The notes under the pieces are model-generated. The model saw only the letters and a list, made by a program, of their open reading frames with translations, was not told where the DNA came from and made no database searches. From the NCBI RefSeq assembly GCF_002224265.1, contig NZ_CP012882.1:992001-1056000 (forward strand): a stretch of 64,000 bases of DNA, written 5' to 3'. The position numbers and the translations under genes are program-made. Shown here one piece after another: positions 24,971 to 33,184 of the stretch (position 1 is its first letter; each line of letters opens with the position of its first letter). This DNA is from Vibrio vulnificus NBRC 15645 = ATCC 27562. GTDB lineage: Bacteria; Pseudomonadota; Gammaproteobacteria; Enterobacterales; Vibrionaceae.

Positions 24971-24986
24971 TGCAGAAGCTGTGCCA
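24971..24986 (-). promoter_or_regulatory. Sigma-54 (-24/-12) promoter
   Basis: On the minus strand the bases read TGGCAC-AGCTTC-TGCA, preceded by CT. The GG and GC elements are 10 nt apart, as required, and the match to YTGGCAC-N5-TTGCW fails only at the first T of the -12 element. It points into a 100-bp non-coding stretch. An inverted pair GCACCAT (25039-25045) / ATGGTGC (25068-25074) lies 55-90 bp upstream, where an enhancer-binding activator could sit. Confidence 0.7.
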
Positions 24987-25083
24987 GTTTTTAAGTTGTT
25001 GATTTTGTTCGTTTTGTATTTTTGAGTATCCCAGAGTCGCACCATAACCATTCAAAAGGCGACAATCATGGTGCAAGGGAAAG

Positions 25084-26859
25084 CTAAATTTGCAGTAACT
25101 GGTGGTTAAATTCTTCCACATCAAGGGGTTTGGAGTAGAGATAACCTTGGAACTCATCGCATTGCTCGCTGACAAGCAACAAGCGCTGCTCTTCGGTTTC
25201 TACGCCTTCTGCGATGACTTTTTTGTCCATGTTGTGGCCGAGTTGGACGATAGTTCTTACTAGCATGTGATCATGATGATTGTCGACACAATCATCAATG
25301 AAGGCTTTGTCGATTTTCAACACATCAACAGGCAGTTGTTTGAGATAGTTCAACGAGGAGTAGGCGATGCCAAAATCATCGATTGCAACGGTGACTCCCT
25401 CACACCGCAAATTATGACAAATCTCGATGAGTTTCTTCGGCTCCTTCATCAATACCGTTTCGGTGATCTCCAGTTGCAGATAACTGGCCGGAAGATGAGA
25501 CTCTGCCAGAGCGGTTCTAACTTGCAGTTCGATATCGTCATGAGCAAATTGTACGGTTGAGACATTGACCGAGACAGGGATCTTGTAACCCAAATCCAAC
25601 CATTTTTTGGCTTGCTGACAAGCCTCGAGAATCACCCAGCGACCAATCGGAATGATCTGCTTGGTTTTCTCGGCAATGGTGATGAATTCAAAAGGCGTTA
25701 TGGTGCCTAGTTCTGGATGTTGCCAGCGAATTAACGCTTCAGCGCCGGTCATTTCTCCTGTTGTGATGGACACTTTGGGCTGATAAACCAAGGAAAACTG
25801 TTTCAGTTCAATGGCTTTGTCGAGCTCTCGTTCAATCTGGTGTTGACGGATGGTTTCGTCCAATAGGGCTTCGTCATACCAACGGACTTGGCCGCGGCCA
25901 CGTGTCTTGGCTTTTTGCGCAGCAATGTCGCTGTTTCTTAGCCATATATCGAGGTTGGTCATGGACTCGTTAAACAGGGCAATACCGGTCGCGTAGGAGA
26001 TTTGATAAGAGCCTCGTTCTAGCTCAAACGCTGCTGTAAGTGCTCTTTTGAGTTTATCGAGTAGCGCATCGACTTCATCATTAATGCTGTGTTTCTCGTA
26101 CACCAGCACGGCGAATTCATCCCCTTCCATACGATAGACTTGGCCAAAGCCAAGGGTGTTTTTTCGCAAACGACGAGAAAAGCGTTTTAACAGGAGATCC
26201 GCTTGTTCGTGGCCAAAGCTCTCGTTGATCTCTTTAAAAGCATCAATATCTATTTTGAGGAGGGCACAGTTTCGCCCTTGCTGAGCCAGACTTTCGACTT
26301 GATTCAGATCCGTGTAAAAGGCTCGGCGGTTTGGCAGTTGCGTCAAATAATCCGTTCGGCTGTCTTCTCGGTATTTGGTTAATTGCAGGTAGAACTTCTG
26401 CTGATAGTAGACCATGACGGACGCAAAGGCGGAAATCACCAACAGTTCAATGGCATCTTCAATGAGCTCATCTAAGCCCTCTGGTGGAACTGTATAAAAA
26501 TAGCTTGCCGTCAATAATAAGGCGACGACAAATGCCCAAATGGTTCCGGGGAACAACAAAAGATAGCAAAGTGGGAGGAGAATAAACGTCTCTTCAATGA
26601 CGTCAATATCGAGCGGATCGACGATGCCGCCGACAAAAAGGTAACTCGTGGCGATCAAAGCGCACACATATTTGATTTTGTGGGATGGAGAAAAGAGCGC
26701 CACAATCATGGCAATGGCAAACAACACGTAAGACCAAGGTAATAGGGTGTGCTCATCCACCAGGGTTTGCGTGATCAACAATACCGCCACAATATAGGCG
26801 GCCTTTAATATCAATACGACTTTCGAGTTTGCCACGATTTTACTTCTGCCATCTACCAT
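25084..26859 (-). CDS. Membrane-anchored GGDEF-EAL protein
   Basis: A 591-residue inner-membrane c-di-GMP protein. About five or six hydrophobic helices (residues 10-150) form a sensor-like membrane domain without a recognised name. The GGDEF domain has EGDEF at its signature site, which usually lowers or abolishes cyclase activity. The EAL domain is intact: AEALIRWQHPE, VNVSTVQF, EITE, DDFGIAYSSL, LKIDKAFI and AEGVET. A phosphodiesterase is the best call. GAGGAT supports the start. The downstream region carries the sigma-54 sRNA candidate. Confidence 0.85.
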   Translation of the reverse strand: MVDGRSKIVANSKVVLILKAAYIVAVLLITQTLVDEHTLLPWSYVLFAIAMIVALFSPSHKIKYVCALIATSYLFVGGIVDPLDIDVIEETFILLPLCYLLLFPGTIWAFVVALLLTASYFYTVPPEGLDELIEDAIELLVISAFASVMVYYQQKFYLQLTKYREDSRTDYLTQLPNRRAFYTDLNQVESLAQQGRNCALLKIDIDAFKEINESFGHEQADLLLKRFSRRLRKNTLGFGQVYRMEGDEFAVLVYEKHSINDEVDALLDKLKRALTAAFELERGSYQISYATGIALFNESMTNLDIWLRNSDIAAQKAKTRGRGQVRWYDEALLDETIRQHQIERELDKAIELKQFSLVYQPKVSITTGEMTGAEALIRWQHPELGTITPFEFITIAEKTKQIIPIGRWVILEACQQAKKWLDLGYKIPVSVNVSTVQFAHDDIELQVRTALAESHLPASYLQLEITETVLMKEPKKLIEICHNLRCEGVTVAIDDFGIAYSSLNYLKQLPVDVLKIDKAFIDDCVDNHHDHMLVRTIVQLGHNMDKKVIAEGVETEEQRLLLVSEQCDEFQGYLYSKPLDVEEFNHQLLQI

Positions 26860-27090
26860 AAATATCCTCGGTCTGGATTATACAGTATGGTGTTTTTGTG
26901 CGTTATATCAAAACGCTTTTCTCTCTATCTGGCCTGCGCTCAGACAAGATGATTGATAGGTTTCCATTAAGTATATAAAACAAAATGAAAATCACCTCTA
27001 AACTAGCATTCTTATTATCGCGATAAATATAATTAACCTCACAATTACAAATTAATTCGAGTCGATTCACACAAGATAAGTCTAGGGATG

Positions 27091-27117
27091 AAAAAAAGCC
27101 GGTAGGGATACCGGCTT
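27091..27117 (-). terminator. Terminator of the first porin gene
   Basis: AAGCCGGTA (27096-27104) pairs with TACCGGCTT (27109-27117) around GGGA. On the minus strand a T7 run follows. It lies 26 bp after the porin stop. The rest of 26860-27090 is AT-rich promoter DNA of the GGDEF/EAL gene, and I saw no gene in it. Confidence 0.85.
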
Positions 27118-27142
27118 GAAATGGCTCGATGAAAACAAGCAT

Positions 27143-28120
27143 TTAGAAATCGTAGCGTACACCCAGTCGAAGTGTGTCTTCACCAGAAGTGACTTTGCCG
27201 TTTACGTCTTTTACATCATCAAGCTTATTGAGGTAGTACGACAAGTAAGTGCGGAAGTTGCTGTTTAGCTTGTAGTAACCCACCAACTCGAGACCTTTAG
27301 TTGCGTCCGATTTAGTGCCGTTATCGTCTTCTTCAGCGAAGGTGTACATCGCGGCAACGCTAAATGGTTTGCTGATTTTGTACTGAACCGCAAATTCGTA
27401 GGCGGTGAATTCTTGTTTCGCTTTGTCATCGAGATCACCCGTCGAGAAAGTCGCACCTAGATAAAGATCGTTTAAGGTATAGCCTGCGCCGACAAGGATC
27501 TGGTTTTGGCTGCCTTTACCAGCACCGTTATCACCTGTGGAGTAAGCCAAACCAAGATCCAGACCGATAGGAAGAGAGTAAAGGCCACTAATGCCCATAA
27601 GGTCGCTATTGTCAGCGTCGCTTGCTGAATAAGTGGCTTCAATTTGCAGAGCATCGAAGCTACCGCGATAGGCAAACGTGCTGTCTGTTTTGTCTGATGA
27701 CGCGTCAATGAACTGTTGCACACCAGAAAACTCCGTAATATCCGTTAGGTCTGAAACGATGACAGACGCCATATCTTGTTTACCAACAGAAAACGCACCT
27801 GCGTTTGTCTTCACACCCGCGTACATGTAACGGTTTTTGAAGCTGCTTTCGCCTGTTTTCTGCTCTGCTTCGTAAAAACCAAAGGCTTGTAGATCGTTAC
27901 CAAGGTCAGTGGTGCCTTTTACGTTAAGACGCGCACGAGTGCTGTCTTCCATGGTGCCGTCGATCTCAACGCCTTTGTCAGTACCGATGAAATCACCACG
28001 GAACTCAACACGCCCACCAATTTTTAGCTCAGTACCGTCTGTTTTATAAACGGTTGCTGCGAAAGATGATCCGGTGACCACTGCGGATAGAATTGCGGTT
28101 GCTAAAGCTGCCTTTTTCAT
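27143..28120 (-). CDS. Outer-membrane porin, Gram-negative porin family (OmpU-like)
   Basis: A 325-residue porin with a Sec signal peptide (cleavage after SSFAA, about residue 22). The mature protein begins TVYKTDGTELKIGGRVEFRG, typical of the vibrio trimeric porins, and ends LRLGVRYDF with the C-terminal Phe needed for BAM-mediated assembly. It has alternating beta-strand pattern throughout. It allows diffusion of small solutes. It stands alone with its own terminator; a 150-bp upstream region holds the promoter. Confidence 0.88.
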   Translation of the reverse strand: MKKAALATAILSAVVTGSSFAATVYKTDGTELKIGGRVEFRGDFIGTDKGVEIDGTMEDSTRARLNVKGTTDLGNDLQAFGFYEAEQKTGESSFKNRYMYAGVKTNAGAFSVGKQDMASVIVSDLTDITEFSGVQQFIDASSDKTDSTFAYRGSFDALQIEATYSASDADNSDLMGISGLYSLPIGLDLGLAYSTGDNGAGKGSQNQILVGAGYTLNDLYLGATFSTGDLDDKAKQEFTAYEFAVQYKISKPFSVAAMYTFAEEDDNGTKSDATKGLELVGYYKLNSNFRTYLSYYLNKLDDVKDVNGKVTSGEDTLRLGVRYDF

Positions 28121-28272
28121 TTCTCAATTACCTTTTTATATTCAATGGGCTTACATGCCCGATTCCTGATGCAGCTAAGGTACTGATTAAAAATGAACAA
28201 ACGATTTCTGTTTCATGACGCTTTCTTTGTGCTTGTATTGCAGTTCAATGAATGATGAGAACGATAGAGCAG

Positions 28273-28764
28273 CTAGCTCAACCACAATCTGAGCCATAGG
28301 CCAATCGGAGAACTGACGCCTGAGGTAATAAACTCAATTTTGCCATTGCGCACAATCACAACGGTCGGGGTCACTTGTACCCCCCAATCACGGCTAATTT
28401 TGCCAGTTGGATCATTGATGGTGTCGTAATCATACTGTTGTGATTGTAAATACTGATTAACGCTTCCTTCGTCTCCCGACTGCATCGCCACACTGATCAC
28501 GGGGTAGGAATCTGCGATCTGGTTGATTGTCGGGCTAACGAGTTTGCAAGGGCCACACCAGGTTGCCCAAAAATAGACAACCACAGGGGACTCTTGACTG
28601 GCGCTCAGTAAGTCAACTTGTTCCCCAAGCGTTGTGATGGCGGAGAGGGGGAGCGCGTTTTCTTTTGGCAGATTTCTCGAATAGTAGAAATCAAGAGCGA
28701 TGGAGACAATCAATACCACCGCCAGCACGGGTAGCCACTCTTTTAGGATTTTGACGATTTTCAT
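28273..28764 (-). CDS. Membrane-anchored thioredoxin-like protein (ScsD/TlpA-like)
   Basis: A 163-residue protein with one N-terminal membrane helix (about residues 10-27) and a periplasmic thioredoxin fold with the active site WCGPC (C70, C73). The cis-Pro is in VTPTVVIV. This resembles ScsD / TlpA-type protein disulfide oxidoreductases, which reduce periplasmic thiols. No redox partner is linked here. The RBS is weak. Confidence 0.83.
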   Translation of the reverse strand: MKIVKILKEWLPVLAVVLIVSIALDFYYSRNLPKENALPLSAITTLGEQVDLLSASQESPVVVYFWATWCGPCKLVSPTINQIADSYPVISVAMQSGDEGSVNQYLQSQQYDYDTINDPTGKISRDWGVQVTPTVVIVRNGKIEFITSGVSSPIGLWLRLWLS

Positions 28765-29230
28765 AATGGGTTTCTCATTGAGCTGTTACATGGGCCTCAT
28801 GGATTGCGTGCGCTTTACGATATGGATTCAATCTCTCTGAAACTTGCATCTCGAGGTTACTTGGGTATAAGACCGGCGTTTTCCAATTTCTCTTCATTAA
28901 AGAAGAGAGAAAGTATTTCTGTTTGTAACATCATTATTAACATTTCGGTTGTTTTTCTGATTTTGCCAATCGTTTACTCGGTTTGCTTTTGATGGGATGT
29001 AACTATTTGTAACATCAAAACAACTCATTTTGTTTTTGTGTTTTTAAATTTAAATAATTGAAAATTAATGATTTATTATCTTTATGGTCAATTTATATTA
29101 TTTCACTGGGTGGTTTGTTGTGCCATCGCATAAAGTTCTCGCCAGATGTTAACCAGAAGTAGCTGAATTCTAAGGTTCTCTACCTGGTTGGAATATGCAT
29201 GTTATGTGTAATAACTAATGGAACTTAAAA
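28765..29230. other. Gene-free AT-rich region before the second porin
   Basis: This 466-bp stretch separates the divergent thioredoxin-like gene and the porin gene. It is AT-rich in its second half (about 29000-29100), where the porin promoter probably lies, and has a long untranslated leader with the short inverted pair AACCAG/CTGGTT around 29150-29190. An open frame at 28804-28992 lacks a ribosome binding site and any recognisable feature apart from a hydrophobic end, so I do not call it a gene. Confidence 0.5.
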
Positions 29231-30250
29231 ATGAACAAAAACATTTTGGCTCTTGCTGTTGCTAGCGCAACATTCGGCACTCAAGCAGTAGCGGTGGAAG
29301 TTTACAACAACGATGGTACGACTTTCTCTATTGGCGGCCACGTTTCAGTGGCGTTGGAAGACTCCAAGCAAGGTGACCTAGGTGTGACAGCGGTTTCTCC
29401 GCGTATTAACTTCAATGCGACTCAAGTACTTGGCAATGGCTTTACGGCGGATGCAAAAGGTGAGTGGTCTATCAACTACCTAGATGGTGGCGAAAACGCA
29501 CTGTCTACTCGCTTAGGCTACATTGGCCTGACGCATGAAAACCTTGGCCGCGGTGTTGTTGGTACTCAATGGGCACCTTACTATAGCGTTGCAGGCGTGG
29601 CGGATATGCCAATCGCATTCGCGAACGATTTCATTTACCAAGACCACGGTAACCTAGGTACAGGTCGTGCAGAAGAAATGGTCAGCTACGCTAAGGCGTT
29701 TGAGCTAGGAGAAGCAGGCAAGATTGGCTTAGGTCTTGGCTGGCAAGGTCGTAAAACAGACGACAAGAACGCTTACGGCAACCGTGCACAAATCGCTTTA
29801 AACTACAGCATTGCTGGCGTGACCGCGAACTACGCGTACAACACTGGTGACGTAAACTACACCGCTGGTGTTGGTACAAAAACGTCTGAATCTCATGTTA
29901 TCAGTGCAACTTACGGTTCATACGGCAAAGGCTTATACCTAGCGGGCGTTTACGCAATGAATGAGTACATGAACTCTGGCGACGGTAACCTACTGAAAGA
30001 CACGTCAGCTTACGAAGCGCTAGCGGCTTACACGCTAAACAACGGCATCAACCTAAGCGTTAACTACGAATCTGTGATTGATGAAGAGCTAAGCAAGCGT
30101 GTATACAGCACGTCAGCGGTTCAAGCTGAGTACAACTTCACGCCGAAGTTCGTTGGTTTTGCTGGCTACCAGTTTGACCTACAAGGTTCTGGTGACTACA
30201 AAGAAAAAGCAGACGACAAATGGATGCTAGGTGCGCGTTACTACCTATAA
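29231..30250 (+). CDS. Outer-membrane porin (second copy, OmpC-like)
   Basis: A 339-residue porin with a signal peptide ending at AVAVE (about residue 21). The mature part starts EVYNNDGTTFSIGGHVSVAL, and includes the family blocks LGYIGLTHENLGRGVVGTQW and LNYSIAGVTANYAYN. The C-terminus ends ARYYL rather than the usual Phe. It is followed by a strong terminator. It shares the family but little sequence with the porin 1 kb away. Codons are highly optimised, as expected for an abundant protein. Confidence 0.87.
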   Translation: MNKNILALAVASATFGTQAVAVEVYNNDGTTFSIGGHVSVALEDSKQGDLGVTAVSPRINFNATQVLGNGFTADAKGEWSINYLDGGENALSTRLGYIGLTHENLGRGVVGTQWAPYYSVAGVADMPIAFANDFIYQDHGNLGTGRAEEMVSYAKAFELGEAGKIGLGLGWQGRKTDDKNAYGNRAQIALNYSIAGVTANYAYNTGDVNYTAGVGTKTSESHVISATYGSYGKGLYLAGVYAMNEYMNSGDGNLLKDTSAYEALAAYTLNNGINLSVNYESVIDEELSKRVYSTSAVQAEYNFTPKFVGFAGYQFDLQGSGDYKEKADDKWMLGARYYL

Positions 30251-30291
30251 GCGCTAACATTTTTTAGCCGTCCAATTGTCCACTCATGTGG

Positions 30292-30322
30292 AAAGCCAGC
30301 AGCGTCACTGCTGGCTTTTTTG
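30292..30322 (+). terminator. Terminator of the second porin gene
   Basis: AAAGCCAGCAG (30292-30302) pairs with CTGCTGGCTTT (30308-30318), followed by more T. Confidence 0.87.
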
Positions 30323-30356
30323 TATGTTGAAGCGCGATTCGCGACGTGTGTCTTAC

Positions 30357-30779
30357 TTAAATCGCGATGCCATTGACTGACAACTGAACGTCAATATTGC
30401 CACGAACGGCATTAGAATAAGGACACACTTGGTGAGCCGTGGCGACTAATTTCACCGCCTGATCCGCAGGCAGGTCGATTTCTGCTGCCAGTGAGACCGT
30501 TAGGGCAAAACCACCTTGTTCATTCGGGCCAATGCCGACCGTCGCGGTGACAGGCGCTTGTTTAATCGCTATCTTTCCTTCGCGAGCGACATGTAAAATC
30601 GCGTTAGAAAAACATGCGGCGTAACCTGCGGCAAAGAGTTGCTCTGGGTTGGTTGCCGCACCGGTTCCGCCCATTTCTTTTGGGTAGCTTAGGTTGAGTT
30701 CCAGCAGTTTGTCGTCAGTGCTGACAAGGCCGTTTCGTCCAGCAGAAGCCGTTGCGGAAGTTTGGTAAAGTGTTTTCAT
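30357..30779 (-). CDS. ohr: Organic hydroperoxide resistance protein Ohr
   Basis: A 140-residue OsmC-family thiol peroxidase that reduces organic and fatty acid hydroperoxides using lipoylated proteins. The two catalytic cysteines are C56 (in YAACFSNA) and C119 (in HQVCPYSNA). The Arg that activates the peroxidatic Cys lies in the N-terminal RNGLVSTDD region. It is divergent from ohrR, with four TTGT-x-TGCAA repeats in the 114-bp gap. AAGGAAC supports the start. Confidence 0.92.
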   Translation of the reverse strand: MKTLYQTSATASAGRNGLVSTDDKLLELNLSYPKEMGGTGAATNPEQLFAAGYAACFSNAILHVAREGKIAIKQAPVTATVGIGPNEQGGFALTVSLAAEIDLPADQAVKLVATAHQVCPYSNAVRGNIDVQLSVNGIAI

Positions 30780-30804
30780 TGTCGATGTTCCTTTGTTATT
30801 TAGG

Positions 30805-30875
30805 TTGTGTGCAATCTAATTGTTTGCAATCTTATATCGAACCTTTTGTTGTTTGCAAGTATATTGTGCACAATT
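30805..30875. promoter_or_regulatory. OhrR operator repeats
   Basis: Four related elements lie between ohr and ohrR: TTGTGTGCAATC (30805), TTGTTTGCAATC (30820), TTGTTTGCAAGT (30849) and the palindrome TTGTGCACAA (30864-30873). The first two are 15 bp apart and the last two also 15 bp apart, so they form two pairs. This is consistent with two OhrR dimers covering the divergent promoters. Confidence 0.65.
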
Positions 30876-30893
30876 TATTTTGTGAGGTGAGTG

Positions 30894-31352
30894 ATGTCTG
30901 AACAAACTATCCGTTGCCAAGGGGATTCTGAAGCGCAACTTTTGCTGGAAAATCAAATATGTTTCCCGCTATACAGTGCGGCCAATGCAGTGATCCGCGC
31001 TTATCGACCATTACTTGACGCTTTGGATCTGACCTACTCACAATATCTGGTGTTGTTGGTCTTGTGGCAGCAAAACGGCATCAATGTGAAAGATTTAGGC
31101 GCCAAGCTTCATCTTGACTCTGGCACCTTAACCCCGCTGTTGAAGCGCTTGGAGGCAAAAGGCATTGTTGAACGTCGTCGCGGCCAAACTGACGAACGTG
31201 TGAGAGAGCTGTTTCTCACGGAAGCAGGCAGAGCTCTGAAGCAGCAAGCCCATCAGGTGCCGCAAAACATGCTTTGTCGTATCGATCTCAGCATTGACGA
31301 ATTGGTGACATTGAAAAGTTTGTGCGAAAAAGTGCTCGAAAAGCTCAATTGA
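30894..31352 (+). CDS. ohrR: MarR-family peroxide sensor OhrR
   Basis: A 152-residue MarR-type repressor. The sensing cysteine is C23 in QICFPLYSAAN, the position at which OhrR reacts with organic hydroperoxide. A winged helix-turn-helix follows (KDLGAKLHLDSGTLTPLLKRLE and RRRGQTDER). It should repress ohr until oxidised. I chose the ATG at 30894, 6 nt after GAGG; an in-frame GTG immediately before it is less likely. Confidence 0.9.
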   Translation: MSEQTIRCQGDSEAQLLLENQICFPLYSAANAVIRAYRPLLDALDLTYSQYLVLLVLWQQNGINVKDLGAKLHLDSGTLTPLLKRLEAKGIVERRRGQTDERVRELFLTEAGRALKQQAHQVPQNMLCRIDLSIDELVTLKSLCEKVLEKLN

Positions 31353-31454
31353 TGGATCGAGCTTCTCATTTTGGATGATTCTGTGATTGGATTCTGAGCA
31401 CTTTATCAGTGGCTAGTTTAGAATCGCGTTTTTGTGTTTGTTCAGGGAAGAGAA

Positions 31455-32069
31455 ATGAGCCATATCCACTTCAGAAACAAAACCTTGCAACCGGGCAAAG
31501 TGCTCTGCGTTGGGCGTAATTATGTTGAGCATATTGAAGAGCTGCAAAACGCAATTCCCGATCAAATGGTGCTGTTTCACAAGCCTGCGTCGGCAGTCAC
31601 CAGCACATTGCATTCTTTCCATCAAGAGCCGCTTCATTATGAAGCCGAGATCTGCTTTGTGATTGAAAATGGCCAGTATGCAGGGGTGGGCATTGGCTTA
31701 GATCTAACGAAACGACAGACACAAAGTTATCTCAAAGCGAAAGGCCTTCCATGGGAGCGAGCGAAAGCCTTTAACGGTGCCGCGGTACTCAGTCGCTTTC
31801 TCGAACTGAAAGGCATCGATAGTGACGATCTCAACCTCGAACTGTTTATCAATTGTGTCCGCGTACAAAAAGGGCATGTCAATCAAATGCTGTACTCACC
31901 GCAAACGGTACTGGAAGAGCTCAAAGGTTACGTGACATTGGATGATGGCGATGTCGTGATGACGGGCACACCTCAGGGAGTGGGCGAAGTGCATAAAGGC
32001 GACGTGTTTTTAGGTCGCCTTAAATGTGGTGACACCACCTTATTGGAAGTTGAGTGGGTGGCCTGTTAA
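31455..32069 (+). CDS. Fumarylacetoacetate hydrolase family protein
   Basis: A 204-residue FAH-fold enzyme. The conserved start GKVLCVGRNYVEHIEE, the metal-binding HYEAEICFV block (Glu ligands) and the tail LDDGDVVMTGTPQGVG are all present. Small FAH proteins of this kind act as oxaloacetate decarboxylases/tautomerases or acylpyruvate hydrolases (compare human FAHD1 and E. coli YcgM). The start at 31455 has AGGGAAGAG just before; a longer frame adds only seven residues without an RBS. It appears monocistronic. Confidence 0.85.
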   Translation: MSHIHFRNKTLQPGKVLCVGRNYVEHIEELQNAIPDQMVLFHKPASAVTSTLHSFHQEPLHYEAEICFVIENGQYAGVGIGLDLTKRQTQSYLKAKGLPWERAKAFNGAAVLSRFLELKGIDSDDLNLELFINCVRVQKGHVNQMLYSPQTVLEELKGYVTLDDGDVVMTGTPQGVGEVHKGDVFLGRLKCGDTTLLEVEWVAC

Positions 32070-32090
32070 CGGCCATTGAGTAACGTCAAA

Positions 32091-32405
32091 CTAGAATACC
32101 CACAATTTTAAAAGCAAAAACAGGAACATACTGACAATGGTGGTGAGAAGTACGTTTTTGCTGCGCCAAGCGATCAACGCCGCGACGAGCGCCGCCAACA
32201 GATAGGGGTTTTGCAGTGAAAGCTGCAACTCACCCTCTGGGATAAACACGATAGGTGCCCAAATGGCGGTTAATACCGCTGGGCTAGCGTAGCTTAAGAA
32301 TCGTTGGGTTCTGTGTCCCAGCTTCAATGGCAAACTCGGCTCCAAAAACAGATAACGACTTGCGAAAACCAACACGGTCAGCGCTAAGATGGTTAGCATG
32401 ATCAT
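32091..32405 (-). CDS. azlD: Branched-chain amino acid exporter small subunit AzlD
   Basis: A 104-residue membrane protein with three or four helices, of the AzlD family, which partners AzlC (YgaZ/YgaH-type) to export branched-chain amino acids such as valine. Its start overlaps the azlC stop by 4 bp. Confidence 0.87.
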   Translation of the reverse strand: MIMLTILALTVLVFASRYLFLEPSLPLKLGHRTQRFLSYASPAVLTAIWAPIVFIPEGELQLSLQNPYLLAALVAALIAWRSKNVLLTTIVSMFLFLLLKLWVF

Positions 32406-33127
32406 AATTTGCGCGCTCCCAGCTGTTCTGCCAAGTAGCCGGCACTCATGGCTCCGATGCTGGCCATCATTAATGCCCCTTCAATCTCAAAGAAGTGAAG
32501 CACCACTGAAAGAAAGAGTGCCGTCACCACACTGACCAACACAGCAACGCTCTTGATGCTGGGGACCACAATGGCGATAAAGGTTGCGGCAACGGCGAAT
32601 TCCAGCCCGAGATCGTTAAGTTGCGGAAGAAACTGGCCCGCCAAGATACCGCCAAACGTGGCTGCGTTCCAAAAGAGATAAAAGCTCAAACCGCCTCCAA
32701 GGGCATACCATCGGTCGAACTGCTTGTCTTGTTGATGACCGACCAAAGCAAACAACTCATCGGTTAAGAGAAAGCCCAACGACAAACGCCAGCGCAAGGG
32801 AAGGGGGGCGATTTTACTGCGCATGGAAACACTATAAAGAAAATGGCGCGAAGTAATAAAGAAGGTGGTCAGCAACATGGTGGCAACGCCAGCCCCTGCT
32901 TTGATCATCCCCATCGCGACGAGCTGGGCAGAGCCTGCAAACAAAATAGCCGAAAGGGCTTGCCCTTCCAAAGCCGTGAGGCCGGAATCGATGGCGAAAG
33001 AGCCCGCCAGCAGTCCCCAGGGAAGAACGGCAATACTCAGTGGCATCATCGCCATGGTGCCTTGTAGAAAACGCCGAGTTTTCGAGTGGTCGGTGTGAGA
33101 AAGTGTGGTATCCATTTTATGACTCAT
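32402..33127 (-). CDS. azlC: Branched-chain amino acid exporter large subunit AzlC
   Basis: A 241-residue AzlC/YgaZ-family membrane protein. It shows the conserved blocks FAGSAQLVAMGMI and TSRHFLYS. With AzlD it forms the exporter. It follows the AraC-type regulator on the same strand after 57 bp. That gap holds a 14-bp motif repeated upstream of the regulator, so the regulator probably acts at both promoters. A second in-frame Met is 4 codons in. Confidence 0.87.
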   Translation of the reverse strand: MSHKMDTTLSHTDHSKTRRFLQGTMAMMPLSIAVLPWGLLAGSFAIDSGLTALEGQALSAILFAGSAQLVAMGMIKAGAGVATMLLTTFFITSRHFLYSVSMRSKIAPLPLRWRLSLGFLLTDELFALVGHQQDKQFDRWYALGGGLSFYLFWNAATFGGILAGQFLPQLNDLGLEFAVAATFIAIVVPSIKSVAVLVSVVTALFLSVVLHFFEIEGALMMASIGAMSAGYLAEQLGARKL

Positions 33128-33169
33128 CGTGATGTTTTCTTCAGCCTAAAGTGATGGTGATGTGCAGGC

Positions 33170-33183
33170 TTGTACAGAATTGC
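33170..33183. promoter_or_regulatory. AraC-type site upstream of azlC
   Basis: TTGTACAGAATTGC lies 43-56 bp upstream of azlC. It repeats with one change upstream of the AraC-type gene, at 34071. Confidence 0.5.
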
Positions 33184-33184
33184 C

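Noticed and set aside
24897..25175. An open frame of 92 codons on the minus strand across the sRNA candidate.
   Set aside because: It overlaps the 3' end of the GGDEF/EAL gene in another frame, has no RBS and contains the sigma-54 promoter and sRNA signals.
28804..28992. A 62-codon open frame with a hydrophobic end between the thioredoxin-like and porin genes.
   Set aside because: It has no ribosome binding site, no recognisable family and lies in the promoter-rich leader region of the porin gene.
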